A stretch of 64,000 nt of DNA from positions 36,000-99,999 of the forward strand of contig JAEUHK010000047.1 in assembly GCA_016795465.1 (NCBI GenBank), given 5' to 3'. Below, one piece after another: positions 1 to 9,332 of the stretch (position 1 is its first letter; each line of letters starts with the position of its first letter). The notes under the pieces were generated by a model, which saw only the letters and a program-made list of their open reading frames with translations, searched no databases and was not told the DNA's origin. Both the position numbers and the translations under genes were made by a program. The stretch comes from Verrucomicrobiaceae bacterium. Lineage in GTDB: Bacteria > Verrucomicrobiota > Verrucomicrobiia > Verrucomicrobiales > Verrucomicrobiaceae.

Positions 1-236
1 TTCACACCGCCGACGCCGTGCGTGCGCTGGAAATGGAGGTCGCCTCACGCTTCCCCGAGCTCACCGCAGGCCTCGAAGCTGCCGGTTTACGCCAAGAACG
101 CCGTGTCATGCGTCTGCGCCCGATGAATCCCTCGCTCATCGCCCTGCCGGACGGCGATTTGCGGTTCAGCTTCGACCTGCCACGCGGCACCTACGCCACT
201 ACGGTCCTTCGGGAACTCGCGGAGCTCGATGAATGA
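1..236 (+). CDS. truD: tRNA pseudouridine synthase D, C-terminal fragment
   Basis: This is the last 78 codons of a gene that begins before the window; the reading frame starts at base 3 and the stop is at 234-236. TruD converts U13 of certain tRNAs to pseudouridine. The end 'FSFDLPRGTYATTVLREL' matches the conserved C-terminus of TruD proteins (a 'LPxGxYAT..LREL' pattern, as in the E. coli enzyme), and the preceding 'RRVMRLRP' stretch fits the same region. The catalytic part lies outside the window. The stop codon overlaps an upstream candidate ATG (233) of the next gene, so the two genes may be transcribed together, although their functions are unrelated. Confidence 0.8.
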   Translation, partial: HTADAVRALEMEVASRFPELTAGLEAAGLRQERRVMRLRPMNPSLIALPDGDLRFSFDLPRGTYATTVLRELAELDE

Positions 237-301
237 CGCTGTCGAATCTTCCTGACGGTGAAAAGCCGCCCAGCGCCTCCCGTAAAGCTCTCGCTCTGTT
301 C

Positions 302-3052
302 ATGCGATACCTTTTGTGCCTGCTCACCACACCTCTGCTTGCCGCGCCCGTCGATTACGTGCGCGAGGTGCGGCCGATCTTCGAACAGCACTGTTACGAC
401 TGCCACGGCGAGAAGAAACAAAAGTCCGGTCTGCGCCTCGACATCAAATCCGAAGCACTCAAAGGCGGCGACAGGCACGCGCCGGACATCCAGCCCAGAA
501 AAGCCGGAGAAAGCCCGCTCATCCACTTCCTCACCACCGATGACGAAGACGAGCAGATGCCGCCGAAGGAAAAACTTGCCGCCGCAGACATCGAGACGCT
601 CATCCGCTGGATCAACGAAGGCGCAAAATGGCCCGATGGCGTCGATACGGCCAAACTCGAAGACAAACGCGACCACTGGAGCTTCAAGCCGCTGACTGTC
701 ACGGCGGGCAAACACACCATCGACAGCTTCATCGACGCGAAACTCGCCGAGAAAGGCCTGCACCGCTCTCCACCCGCCGATCCGGTCACGTGGCTGCGTC
801 GTGTGACCTTTGATCTCACCGGTCTGCCACCGACGCCTGAGGAAGTCGCCGGGTTTCAGTCGGACCTGTCCGACTCGTCCGACAAGTCTGACCCTTATGC
901 CGCCGTCGTAGAACGCCTCCTGCAAAGCCCCCGCTACGGCGAGCACTGGGCGCAGCACTGGCTCGATGTGGTGCGCTACGCGGACACGCACGGCTTTGAG
1001 GTGAATACCGAGCGCCCCAACGCGTGGCCGTATCGCGACTACGTCATCCGCGCCTTCAACAACGACACGCCGTATGACCGCTTCATCAAAGAGCAGATCG
1101 TCGGAGATGCGATGGGAGAGGACGCGGCCACCGGTTTCCTCGTCACGGCTTCGGTGCTGCTTCCGGGCCAGATCGGCAAGGACGAGCCGTCGAAGCGGCT
1201 CGCGCGGCAGGATTCCATCGACGAGATCGTCGTAAACATCGGCCAGACTTTCCTCGGCCTCAGCATCGGCTGCGCACGCTGCCACGATCACAAATTCGAT
1301 CCTATCAGCGCCAAGGACTACTACTCGATGCAGGCCTTCGTCGCCGGCGTGGAGTATGGCGAGCGCGATCTGCGCACGCCAGAGGCTCTCGCGGCACGCG
1401 AAGAGCTGAAGAAGGTCAAAGCGCAGCTCACCGACATCGAGAAGCATCTCGCGCGATTCGTTCCGCTGGCCAAATCGGGCGTGAAGCGTCCAATGATCGA
1501 TCCGCGTGAGAATCGCGACCGATTCATGCCGGTGAAGGCCAAACGCGTGCGCTTCACCATTCGCGACACGAACAACCTCGAGCCCTGCATCGACGAAATC
1601 GAGGTTTTCACCACCGCAGGCGAAAACATCGCGCTGAATGCCCCCATCGCCGTCTCCGGCGAGAAAGTCAGCGCCGACCGCCATGAGCAGCGTTTCGTGA
1701 ATGACGGCAACTACGGCAACTCACGCAGTTGGATGTCGAACGAGGTCGGCAAAGGCTGGGTGATGGTCGAGTTCGCGAAGGAACAAGAAATCGACCGCGT
1801 CGTGTGGGGCCGTGATCGACAGGGCAAGTTCAAGGACCGCCTCGCCACGAGCTACGTCATCGAAACCGCCGACGAATCCGGCGCTTGGCGCGTCGTTGCC
1901 GATTCCGATGACCGCCAGCGCTACGACACACGCGACCGCACGCAGCCCGCGTTTTCCACGCAAGGCCTTCGCAAGGAGGAAATCGACGAAGCGCAGCGTC
2001 TGATTGATCAAAAGCGCCCACTCGATGCGCGCCTGCAACGCCTCAGTGCCGATCAAACCGTCTTCGCCGGCACCTTCCGCATACCGGATGACATCCATGT
2101 GCTCAATCGCGGCGATCCCGAGCAGCCAAGGGAACCAGTCGTGCCTGCGGTGCTCACTGCGCTGGGAAGCGTGAAGCTGACCAAGGAAACCGCCGAGCAG
2201 GAACGCCGCCGCATCCTCGCGGAGTGGATCGCCAGCCCGCAGAATCCACTCACCGCCCGCGTGATGGTGAATCGCATCTGGCAGGGCCACTTCGGCACCG
2301 GTTTGGTCGAAACGCCGAGCGACTTCGGCCGCATGGGCATCAAGCCCACGCATCCCGAGCTGCTCGACTGGCTCGCCGCCGAGTTCATCAAGAGCGGCTG
2401 GAGTGTGAAGCACATGCACCGGCTGATCGTGATGAGTGAGACGTATCGGCAAAGTGGTTTCGGCTTTAGCCGAAATGATGCGGCTAAAGCCGCAGCCACT
2501 TTGGATTCCGAATCAAGGTTCCTCTGGCGTTTCCCCTCCCGCCGCCTTGAAGCCGAAGTCATCCGCGACTCGATGCTCGCGGTCAGCGGTCGCCTCGATT
2601 TGAAGATGTATGGCCGCGGCTTCAACCTGTTCGACAAACGCGGCGGCCTGAGTGGCTTCGAGCCCGTTGAAACGCTCACGCCGGACAATATACGCCGCAT
2701 GATCTATGCGCACAAAGTCCGCCGCGAGCCCGAGGCCGTGTTTGGTGCGTTTGATTGTCCGGATGCGGGCCAGAGCACCGCGATCCGCCGTTCGAGCACG
2801 ACGCCGATTCAGGCTCTCAATCTCTTCAACAGCCGCTTCACCCTCGACACCGCGAATGCCTTCGCCACACGCGTGGAGAAGGAAGCAGGCACCGATATCG
2901 CCGCGCAGATCACTCGCGCTTATCAACTCGCTCTCAATCGCACTCCGACGGCAGACGAACGGCGCGACACGGAGCCCGTCGTCCGCCAGCACGGCCTCGG
3001 CGTGCTCTGCCGCGCGTTGTTCAATTCGAACGAGCTTCTATTCCTGCCATGA
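302..3052 (+). CDS. PSCyt1/DUF1549/DUF1553 secreted cytochrome-like protein
   Basis: A 916-residue protein of the family abundant in Planctomycetes and Verrucomicrobia. The chosen ATG gives a clean signal peptide ([16 protein letters not shown]); an ATG at 233, overlapping the truD stop, would add 23 residues. In order: a PSCyt1 cytochrome-c-like domain with heme motif CYDCH near residue 31; a DUF1549 (PSCyt2) domain with a second CxxCH in '[11 protein letters not shown]' near residue 323; a discoidin-like segment at about 408-540; and DUF1553 (PSD1) at the C-terminus, with '[16 protein letters not shown]' and '[16 protein letters not shown]'. It overlaps the DUF1501 gene by ATGA, the standard pairing. 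Family members occur with sulfatases and glycan-degrading genes, but the biochemical role is not established. Two palindromic repeats are translated in frame (859-892 and 2450-2503). Confidence 0.9.
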   Translation: MRYLLCLLTTPLLAAPVDYVREVRPIFEQHCYDCHGEKKQKSGLRLDIKSEALKGGDRHAPDIQPRKAGESPLIHFLTTDDEDEQMPPKEKLAAADIETLIRWINEGAKWPDGVDTAKLEDKRDHWSFKPLTVTAGKHTIDSFIDAKLAEKGLHRSPPADPVTWLRRVTFDLTGLPPTPEEVAGFQSDLSDSSDKSDPYAAVVERLLQSPRYGEHWAQHWLDVVRYADTHGFEVNTERPNAWPYRDYVIRAFNNDTPYDRFIKEQIVGDAMGEDAATGFLVTASVLLPGQIGKDEPSKRLARQDSIDEIVVNIGQTFLGLSIGCARCHDHKFDPISAKDYYSMQAFVAGVEYGERDLRTPEALAAREELKKVKAQLTDIEKHLARFVPLAKSGVKRPMIDPRENRDRFMPVKAKRVRFTIRDTNNLEPCIDEIEVFTTAGENIALNAPIAVSGEKVSADRHEQRFVNDGNYGNSRSWMSNEVGKGWVMVEFAKEQEIDRVVWGRDRQGKFKDRLATSYVIETADESGAWRVVADSDDRQRYDTRDRTQPAFSTQGLRKEEIDEAQRLIDQKRPLDARLQRLSADQTVFAGTFRIPDDIHVLNRGDPEQPREPVVPAVLTALGSVKLTKETAEQERRRILAEWIASPQNPLTARVMVNRIWQGHFGTGLVETPSDFGRMGIKPTHPELLDWLAAEFIKSGWSVKHMHRLIVMSETYRQSGFGFSRNDAAKAAATLDSESRFLWRFPSRRLEAEVIRDSMLAVSGRLDLKMYGRGFNLFDKRGGLSGFEPVETLTPDNIRRMIYAHKVRREPEAVFGAFDCPDAGQSTAIRRSSTTPIQALNLFNSRFTLDTANAFATRVEKEAGTDIAAQITRAYQLALNRTPTADERRDTEPVVRQHGLGVLCRALFNSNELLFLP
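859..892. repeat. Tandem palindromic heptamers inside the DUF1549 coding region
   Basis: Four 7-base blocks (GTCGGAC, GTCCGAC, GTCCGAC, GTCTGAC) are separated by two bases each. The first is the reverse complement of the second and third. They are translated as the low-complexity stretch [11 protein letters not shown] between two well-conserved parts of the domain, which suggests a repeat tolerated in a surface loop. Confidence 0.6.
2450..2503. repeat. 54-bp palindromic element translated in frame in the DUF1553 domain
   Basis: The outer arms CAAAGTGG (2450-2457) and CCACTTTG (2496-2503) are exact reverse complements. Inside are two hairpins, 2458-2475 (TTTCGGCT/AGCCGAAA) and 2480-2493 (GCGGCT/AGCCGC), whose cores are also reverse complements of each other. 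The element is read as '[20 protein letters not shown]', placed after the conserved 'SETYRQS' and before '[10 protein letters not shown]'. Confidence 0.75.
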
Positions 3053-4491
3053 GCGAACACCTCAGCCCCGCCGGACATCAATTCCTCGACCGCCGCCGCT
3101 TTCTCAGCAGCAGCGCCACAGCGCTCGGTTCGATCGCATTGACGCGATTGCTGGCCGCGGATGGATTGTTGATCGATCCGGCGCGACCGTATGCGCCGCG
3201 ACAGCCGCATTTCCCGGCGAAGGCGAAGAATGTCGTTGTCATCTTTTGCGCCGGCGCGGTGAGCCAGCTCGAAACGTGGGACTACAAGCCCGAACTCATC
3301 AAGTGGGATGACAAACCGCTGCCCGGTGGCCCGGCGGTGACATTTCAAGGCCCCGCAGGCAATCTCGCGCGGCCGCAATACACCTTCCGACCACGTGGTC
3401 AGACCGGCAAATGGGTCAGCGACATGATCCCGCATCTGGCGGAGCTCACGGACGACATCGCGTTCATCCACTCGCTCACCAGCAAGTCGAACACGCACGG
3501 TCCTGCGGAGAATTTTCTCTCCACCGGCTTCACGCTCGATGGTTTTCCCTCGCTCGGCTCGTGGGTGACGTATGCGCTCGGCAGCGAGAACCAGGATCTG
3601 CCCAGCTACGTTGCGATTCCCGATCCACGCGGTGTGCCGCAGAACGGAGCGAATAACTGGGGACCCGGCTTTCTGCCCGCCGCCTTCCAAGGCACCACGA
3701 TGAGCAGCAAAAGCCCCGTGCGGCATCTTTCCGCACCCGGCGTTTCCGCACAGGCGGACCAAGCCGCACGCTCGCTGCTGCAGAAGATGAACGCTCGGCA
3801 TCTCGAAGCGAATCCGGGCGATCAAAAGCTCGCCGCACGCATCGCCAGCTACGAACTCGCCGCTCGCATGCAGCTCAGCGTGCCGGAGATCAACGACCTG
3901 AGCACCGAGCCCGTGCACGTCCTGAAAATGTATGGCGCGGACGACACGCAAAACGCCGACAAGGCCGCCTTTGCGAAGAACTGCATCGTCGCGCGACGAC
4001 TCATCGAGCGTGGCGTGCGCTGCGTGCAGCTTTTCAACGGCGCGTATGCCAGTGGCGGCAAACTCAACTGGGACGGCCACAGCGATCTCAAAGCGCAGTA
4101 TGACGTGCACGCCAGCATCCTCGACCAGCCCGCAGCCGCCTTGATCCGCGATCTGAAACAACGCGGCCTCTTGCAAGACACGCTCGTCGTCTGGTGCACC
4201 GAGTTCGGCCGCATGCCCTTCTTCCAAAGAGGCGCGAAGGGCCGCGATCACAATCCTGATGGCTTCACCTGCTGGATGACTGGCGCAGGCGTGAAACCCG
4301 GCGTCAGCCACGGCGTCACCGACGAACTCGGCCAGAAGGCCATCGAAGACATCCATCCGCTCTACCACTTCAACGCCACCATCCTTCACCTCCTCGGCCT
4401 CGACTTCGAGAGACTCACCTTCGAGCACAACGGCATCCAGCGCCGCCTCACGAATGTGGAGGGCAAAGTGATCTCACAGGTGCTGGCGTGA
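3049..4491 (+). CDS. DUF1501 family protein with Tat signal
   Basis: A 480-residue DUF1501 protein; the family is related to the alkaline phosphatase/sulfatase fold and its reaction is unknown. The ATG at 3049 overlaps the upstream stop (ATGA), so translation is probably coupled. The N-terminus carries a twin-arginine leader ([24 protein letters not shown]). Characteristic family blocks are '[20 protein letters not shown]', '[20 protein letters not shown]', '[14 protein letters not shown]' and '[21 protein letters not shown]'. It pairs with the upstream DUF1553 protein, an arrangement seen repeatedly in this phylum. The tail is intact and ends one base from the convergent beta-helix gene. Confidence 0.9.
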   Translation: MSEHLSPAGHQFLDRRRFLSSSATALGSIALTRLLAADGLLIDPARPYAPRQPHFPAKAKNVVVIFCAGAVSQLETWDYKPELIKWDDKPLPGGPAVTFQGPAGNLARPQYTFRPRGQTGKWVSDMIPHLAELTDDIAFIHSLTSKSNTHGPAENFLSTGFTLDGFPSLGSWVTYALGSENQDLPSYVAIPDPRGVPQNGANNWGPGFLPAAFQGTTMSSKSPVRHLSAPGVSAQADQAARSLLQKMNARHLEANPGDQKLAARIASYELAARMQLSVPEINDLSTEPVHVLKMYGADDTQNADKAAFAKNCIVARRLIERGVRCVQLFNGAYASGGKLNWDGHSDLKAQYDVHASILDQPAAALIRDLKQRGLLQDTLVVWCTEFGRMPFFQRGAKGRDHNPDGFTCWMTGAGVKPGVSHGVTDELGQKAIEDIHPLYHFNATILHLLGLDFERLTFEHNGIQRRLTNVEGKVISQVLA

Positions 4492-4492
4492 G

Positions 4493-5662
4493 TCACTTGG
4501 GCATCGAGTAGCCTCGCTGCTCCAATTCCTGCATCATCGCCTCTCCGAACGATTCGAGGATTTTGGGCAGATCGGCTGTTCCCTCGCTCTGAAACTCGCC
4601 TCGTGTGTCAAAACTGAAGTTTTCCATCGTGAACCGCTTTGCGCGAATCTCAGCCGTTTGGGCAATGAGCCCCGTTCTCGGCTCCACAAGCCTGCGGAAG
4701 AGCACATTGTCGATTTCGAGCTCGCAGTGCTTGTCCTCGCGACCGGTCACCGTGAAGGGATTTTGCGCTTTGGAGAAGATCACGGCATTCGTGAGCTTGT
4801 ACCGGCCATCGTCGAGGAAGAACAAATCGTTGCCGATGCAGTTCGCGATGAAAACGCGGTTGTAGCTCGTCTTGGCGGCCACCGTGTCGCAGATGCCTGT
4901 GCTGTTTCCGATACTGATGAAGCCATCCACGCGATACTCCGCCGTTTCATGTGCGCTGATGCCGTCGTCGCCGCATTCGATGGCGCGGATGTTTTCAAAG
5001 ACCACGTCACGGCAGTCGCCGTGGATGTTGAAGCCGTCGTTGTAGGGATGCGTGGCTGTGAGGTTCTTGATCACGAGATGCGCATTGTCGCCGCTCATCT
5101 GCACACCCGCGCTACGCATCGGTGCAAACACCTTCGCTTCCGCCAGCGACTGCCCGGCGGCCACTTTGAGGTAAAACGTGCCGTAAATCGCCTTCGACGG
5201 CGGCTTCTCACGACTCGGGTCTTTCACAAAGGTCCACTCGCCTGCCTGCAACTCCTCCGGCTTCTTCAGCGGAGCCTGCTTGCCCTTCGAAGTGCGCCCC
5301 ATGTGCTGCATCCTGCCATCAAACAGGAAAAACCAGCGCCCGATCACCGCATCGCTCAGTCCCGGCATGAGATCGTCATTCGCAAACAATCCCGGCGAGA
5401 CCTCGCGCCATTTTGCTGGATCAATCGGATCACTGCCCTCCAGCGTCGCGCCATGTCCATCCAGCGTGATCGGCTTTCCCGGCTCGCCCTTCTTGCCATA
5501 AAAGCCCGCGTAATCGCGATACACCTTCGGCTCCAGATGAATCGTGTCACCCGCCACCGCCATCTTGATCGCGTGATGAATCGTCGGCGCGTCCTTGCCG
5601 ACGTGGATGTCACGAGCGACGAGAGGGCATGCGAGCGCAAAGAAAAGGGCGGGGAGCTTCAT
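4493..5662 (-). CDS. Secreted right-handed parallel beta-helix protein
   Basis: A 389-residue exported protein. The ATG at 5662 starts a short signal peptide (MKLPALFFALACPLVARD); an upstream TTG would add six residues. The mature start 'IHVGKDAPTIHHAIKMAVAGDTIHL' is the classic beginning of pectin-lyase-like beta-helix proteins. The middle ('HLVIKNLTATHPYNDGFNIHGDCRDVVFENIRAIECGDDGISAH') shows the periodic coil pattern with paired aspartates near a possible active groove, as in polysaccharide lyases and hydrolases. The substrate is not predictable. It lies 14 bases downstream of the radical SAM gene on the same strand and is probably co-transcribed with it. Confidence 0.8.
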   Translation of the reverse strand: MKLPALFFALACPLVARDIHVGKDAPTIHHAIKMAVAGDTIHLEPKVYRDYAGFYGKKGEPGKPITLDGHGATLEGSDPIDPAKWREVSPGLFANDDLMPGLSDAVIGRWFFLFDGRMQHMGRTSKGKQAPLKKPEELQAGEWTFVKDPSREKPPSKAIYGTFYLKVAAGQSLAEAKVFAPMRSAGVQMSGDNAHLVIKNLTATHPYNDGFNIHGDCRDVVFENIRAIECGDDGISAHETAEYRVDGFISIGNSTGICDTVAAKTSYNRVFIANCIGNDLFFLDDGRYKLTNAVIFSKAQNPFTVTGREDKHCELEIDNVLFRRLVEPRTGLIAQTAEIRAKRFTMENFSFDTRGEFQSEGTADLPKILESFGEAMMQELEQRGYSMPK

Positions 5663-5676
5663 TCCAGAGGATGCAC

Positions 5677-7242
5677 TCAACGGGAACTCAATGCGGTTTC
5701 ATGCGTGTGCCGGGTCTGCCGTTGATTGCCGCGTTTTTCGACCGTTTTGCTGGCCAGGTGGTGTCCGCGAAGGTTCAAGGCCTCACGACTTGGCGTGCGG
5801 TGCCAGTCGGTTTCGAGGGTGGTGGCGACAAGCTCGCGATCCAAGGCGGCTTCATTGACCAAAAAGTCGAAAAGTGCCTGTGCGGTGACGTGGAGGGCGA
5901 TTTGATGCGTTCGGCCGAGTTTGGCGTGCAGCCAGTCGCTGAAGCGCAGGAACTCGGCGAAGGGCGAATCGGCGTTTTGCCACATCAGCTTGAGCGTGCC
6001 GGTGAAATGGCCGCTGTTGGCAACGATGTCCCAATACCGCGCGAAGCGTCGCATGCGCTGCATCTGCTCAAACGGGATCTCACGCGTGGAAAGGATCTCG
6101 TAGGGCGGATTGGGCGCGTAGATCATGCGATACTCGTCATCGTGCCGCACGATGGGCGTGCCGCGCAGGCGCTTGAGGATGCCGATTTGGATTTCCTGCG
6201 GCCCAAGACGCACGAGACGGTCAAAACCGCGTCCAAAGCTCTCGATGTCCTCCCCCGGCAGGCCGACGATGAGATCCGCGTGGATGTGCACGCCGGTTTC
6301 CTCGCGCAGGAAGCGGAAGTTGTCCGCGAGGCGGTCGAGATTTTGCCTGCGGCTGATGTTTTTCGACGTGGCATCATCAAAGGTCTGGATACCAACCTCG
6401 AACTGTACCGCGCCAGCCGGAAACTGCCGGATGAGCCCGCGGAGCTGCTCCGGCAGACGATCCGGCACCATCTCGAAGTGCAGAAAGAGCCCCTCACGCC
6501 AGCGATCGAGGAAGAACTGCAAAATCGCCGTGCTCGTCGGCAGGTGCAGATTGAACGTTCGGTCCACAAACTTGAACTGCGTGGCCCCGCGATCGAGTAA
6601 ACGCTGCATCGAGGCCAAAAACGCGTCGGTGGGAAAAGCACGAACGGGAATGTCGAGCGATGACAGGCAGAACTCGCAGGTGAACGGACATCCACGCGAG
6701 GCTTCGACGTAAATGACGCGGTTTTTGAGGTCTTCGTCTGTGTAGAGCTCGTAAGGCGAGGCGAGTTGCGCGAGCGGTGGGAGTTCTGCTGCGATGATGT
6801 GAGGCAGACACTCCTGTCTGCCTTCTAAGGCTTCACAGACAGGAGTGTCTGTGTCACGCAGCCCCCTGCGGCATACCTCAGCAAACTTCAGATCCGCTTC
6901 ACCGGTGATCACATGATCCGCCAGAGCCACGATCGCCTGCTGCTCCGTTTCATACGAGACCTCGGGGCCGCCGAGAATGATCGTGATGTCTGGACGCAGT
7001 CTTTTCAGCAAAGCGACGACCTCGGTGGTTTGCTCGACATTCCAAATATAGACGCCAAAGCCGATGATGCGCGGTTCTCGGGAGAGCAGGGCCTCGACGA
7101 TCTCCAGCGGTTGCTGGTTGATGACGAATTCGAGCATGCAGGCGCGGTCACGCAGCTCCCCGAGGTTCGCCATGAGGTAGCGGAGCCCGAAGGAGGCGTG
7201 GATGTATTTCGCGTTGAGCGTGGCGAGAACGATGTCCGGCAT
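5677..7242 (-). CDS. B12-binding domain radical SAM protein (DUF4080-type)
   Basis: A 521-residue enzyme. Residues 1-130 form a cobalamin-binding-like Rossmann domain ('[21 protein letters not shown]', '[13 protein letters not shown]'). The radical SAM core follows, with the 4Fe-4S motif CxxxCxxC in '[15 protein letters not shown]' near residues 184-192 and the later '[15 protein letters not shown]' strand. The C-terminal third fits the DUF4080 domain usually attached to such proteins. The substrate is unknown; related enzymes perform methyl transfers or unusual C-C chemistry. A perfect palindrome (6805-6851) is translated in frame between the two domains. The start lies 76 bases from the divergent DUF6807 gene. 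Confidence 0.85.
   Translation of the reverse strand: MPDIVLATLNAKYIHASFGLRYLMANLGELRDRACMLEFVINQQPLEIVEALLSREPRIIGFGVYIWNVEQTTEVVALLKRLRPDITIILGGPEVSYETEQQAIVALADHVITGEADLKFAEVCRRGLRDTDTPVCEALEGRQECLPHIIAAELPPLAQLASPYELYTDEDLKNRVIYVEASRGCPFTCEFCLSSLDIPVRAFPTDAFLASMQRLLDRGATQFKFVDRTFNLHLPTSTAILQFFLDRWREGLFLHFEMVPDRLPEQLRGLIRQFPAGAVQFEVGIQTFDDATSKNISRRQNLDRLADNFRFLREETGVHIHADLIVGLPGEDIESFGRGFDRLVRLGPQEIQIGILKRLRGTPIVRHDDEYRMIYAPNPPYEILSTREIPFEQMQRMRRFARYWDIVANSGHFTGTLKLMWQNADSPFAEFLRFSDWLHAKLGRTHQIALHVTAQALFDFLVNEAALDRELVATTLETDWHRTPSREALNLRGHHLASKTVEKRGNQRQTRHTHETALSSR
6805..6851. repeat. Palindromic element translated in frame in the radical SAM gene
   Basis: Two perfect 16-base arms, 6805-6820 (CAGACACTCCTGTCTG) and 6836-6851 (its exact reverse complement), flank a 15-base centre that itself holds CCTT/AAGG. 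On the coding strand it gives about 16 residues (around 131-146, '[17 protein letters not shown]') in the linker between the B12-binding and radical SAM domains. No frame is lost. Confidence 0.8.
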
Positions 7243-7318
7243 GCGCGGGCATGCTGGCGCGTTTCCGCATGCGGAGCAAGGGAGCGGTGCGAGGCATCGT
7301 TTGGGCTAAAATCGCCTC

Positions 7319-8317
7319 ATGAACACGCGCCGACACTTTTTTGCCACTGCCCTCGGTTCTGCCGCCGCGCTCGCGGTTCGCGCGGAGGAGGCAGGAAAGC
7401 CGTTTCACTTCCCCAAATGCCAGATCGTGCCTCAGGCAGACCATTCGGTGCTTTTTGAGGTCGCTGGCAAAGAGACGACCAGATGGCATTTCGCGTCGGA
7501 TCATCCGCGTCCGTGCTTTTTTCCGCTGAACGGACCCTCGGGCATCGCTTTGACGCGCATGGGGCATCCCGGTGCGCCGAATCATGATCATCATCAGTCG
7601 GTCTGGTTCGCTCACAACGATGTGAATGGCTGCACCTACTGGGCGAACAAGCCAGACGGCGGTCGCATCCGCCAAAAAGACTGGCTTTGCTACGAGGACA
7701 GCGATGAGCACGCGATCATGGCCGTAAGCCTCGGCTGGTATGACGGCAAAACGCGGCACGAGGTGATGGATCATACGCTGATCGCCATTCAGCGGCCCGG
7801 CGAGGACGGCGAACACACGCTGGAGTTGCAAAGCACCTTCAAAGCTGTGAATGAGCCGGTGCAGCTCGGCAAAACGAACTTTGGATTCCTCGCGGTGCGC
7901 GTCGCGAAGTCGCTCTCGGTTCACTTTGGTGGCGGAAAGCTCACCGACAGCGAAGGCCGCGTGGGCGAGCCGGACATTTTTGGCAAACAAGCCGCGTGGA
8001 TGGACTACAGCGGCCCCGTGAAGAAAGGCATGACTGAGGGCATCACCTTCTTCGATCATCCCGCAAATCCACGCCATCCCACGCACTGGCACGTCCGCTC
8101 CGATGGCTGGATGGGCGCGGCTTTTTGTCTGAACGAAGGCCACACCATCACACCAGAGGCACCGCTGCGTCTGCGCTACCTGCTTCATGCACATCGTGGC
8201 CCGGTGGATGCCTCACGTGCTGCCAAACTGCTCGCGGAGTTCGCCAAGTGGCCGCTGCGCGAGGTCGTGAAGGGCACGAAGCCGCATCATCAGTTTGAGA
8301 CGAGGATCGTGCCATGA
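7319..8317 (+). CDS. DUF6807 (PmoA-like) family protein with Tat-like leader
   Basis: A 332-residue protein starting with a probable Tat leader (MNTRRHFFATALGSAAALAVRAEE). The body contains the blocks typical of the DUF6807 family: 'FPLNGPSGIALTRMGHPGAPNHDHHQSVWFAHNDVNG' split over one region, 'HTLIAIQRPGEDGEHTLEL', 'SEGRVGEPDIFGKQAAWMDYSG' and a late 'HPANPRHPTHWHVRSDGWM'. Members are often annotated 'methane oxygenase PmoA', but they are secreted proteins of unknown activity found near glycan-degradation genes. The histidine-rich centre could bind metal. The stop overlaps the start of the next gene (ATGA), indicating a two-gene operon. Confidence 0.8.
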   Translation: MNTRRHFFATALGSAAALAVRAEEAGKPFHFPKCQIVPQADHSVLFEVAGKETTRWHFASDHPRPCFFPLNGPSGIALTRMGHPGAPNHDHHQSVWFAHNDVNGCTYWANKPDGGRIRQKDWLCYEDSDEHAIMAVSLGWYDGKTRHEVMDHTLIAIQRPGEDGEHTLELQSTFKAVNEPVQLGKTNFGFLAVRVAKSLSVHFGGGKLTDSEGRVGEPDIFGKQAAWMDYSGPVKKGMTEGITFFDHPANPRHPTHWHVRSDGWMGAAFCLNEGHTITPEAPLRLRYLLHAHRGPVDASRAAKLLAEFAKWPLREVVKGTKPHHQFETRIVP

Positions 8318-9330
8318 GCGGACTCATTGGACACACTGCGTATGGCTTGGTGGCTTTTCGAGAGGCGAAGGCAAGTGGTTTGGCTGTGGCGTCGATGATT
8401 GAGCGGCATCTGCCGTCGTTTTTGTGCGGTGCTTACCTTGGCAGTGACATTCAGTGCATGCCGGAGGCGGTGTGTGTGGACACGGGGCGCGAGGTGGGCT
8501 TTGGGACGGTGCCTTTGGAAAAAAGTCCGATCACCGGTGGCGCGGTGAAGCCGTGGTCGCTCATGCATGAAGGTCGAAGCTATCGTCCGAAGGAGCTGCA
8601 TGAGTTGTTTTATGGGCGTGCGCATCTCGTGTTTGGCTGGGCGAAGCCGGATGTGGGCCTGCGTGTGCCGTGGGATCATCTGGCGGAGTATTGTGCGCTC
8701 GCGGTGCGCGATGATCTGCGCTCGGAGCATGGTCTGGCGTATGCGCTGGGCTGGATGGTGCACATGGTGGGCGATTCGCTCATCAAATCCGTGCAGCCGG
8801 GCATTCGCATGCACTTGCTCGATGGCGTTTACACGCCGCGGAACCGCATCGTGCAGGATCAGTTCACGTTTCATGTGATCGGACGCGAGCTGGGCGTGGA
8901 TTGGGAGAAGTCCTTCCGCGAGATGGCTGCGACGCCCGTGGAGCCGATCCAGCCGCACTACATGCGCGTGGCGGAAGCGCGTGGAGAGCTCGCGGGGGTG
9001 TTTGATGAAGGCTGGAAGCCGGAACTGCGTCCGCTGCTCGAGGCCGTGCTCGCGGAAAACCGTCGCTGGCTGCCGCATCACACGCAGGACGTGCTGAAGG
9101 TGGTGAAGCTCACCGATGGCAAGGCGAGCGACGATGCCGTGCGCGTCAGCGGAGGCCTGCAGCACGAAAAGATGCTCGAAATCGCCGAGGCGGCCGGCAT
9201 GCGTGGCACGCTGATGACGATTGCCGATGAGTGCACAGCGCTTTTTGAGCGTGTGACCGATTTGGTGCCGGAGTGGAAGGCGCTGCCGAAAGGGAAGGCT
9301 GAGCCGTGGAGTCGGCTTGGTGTGCGTTGA
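8314..9330 (+). CDS. Conserved hypothetical protein, possibly zinc-dependent phospholipase C-like
   Basis: A 338-residue soluble protein without a clear signal peptide; translation is coupled to the DUF6807 gene by ATGA. The N-terminus ('GLIGHTAYGLVAF', then 'FLCGAYLGSDIQ') and the helix 'GLAYALGWMVHMVGDSLIKS' with conserved His and Asp resemble the zinc-dependent phospholipase C / S1-P1 nuclease fold, in which such helices supply metal ligands. Further histidines appear in 'MHEGRSYRPKELHELFYGRAH' and 'WLPHHTQDVLKVV'. I do not recognise a named family, so this fold assignment is inference. Confidence 0.5.
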   Translation: MSGLIGHTAYGLVAFREAKASGLAVASMIERHLPSFLCGAYLGSDIQCMPEAVCVDTGREVGFGTVPLEKSPITGGAVKPWSLMHEGRSYRPKELHELFYGRAHLVFGWAKPDVGLRVPWDHLAEYCALAVRDDLRSEHGLAYALGWMVHMVGDSLIKSVQPGIRMHLLDGVYTPRNRIVQDQFTFHVIGRELGVDWEKSFREMAATPVEPIQPHYMRVAEARGELAGVFDEGWKPELRPLLEAVLAENRRWLPHHTQDVLKVVKLTDGKASDDAVRVSGGLQHEKMLEIAEAAGMRGTLMTIADECTALFERVTDLVPEWKALPKGKAEPWSRLGVR

Positions 9331-9332
9331 GG

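Noticed and set aside
191..4428. Minus-strand frames of about 500 codons opposite the DUF1553 and DUF1501 genes.
   Set aside because: No recognisable motifs. The plus-strand proteins match known families along their full length.
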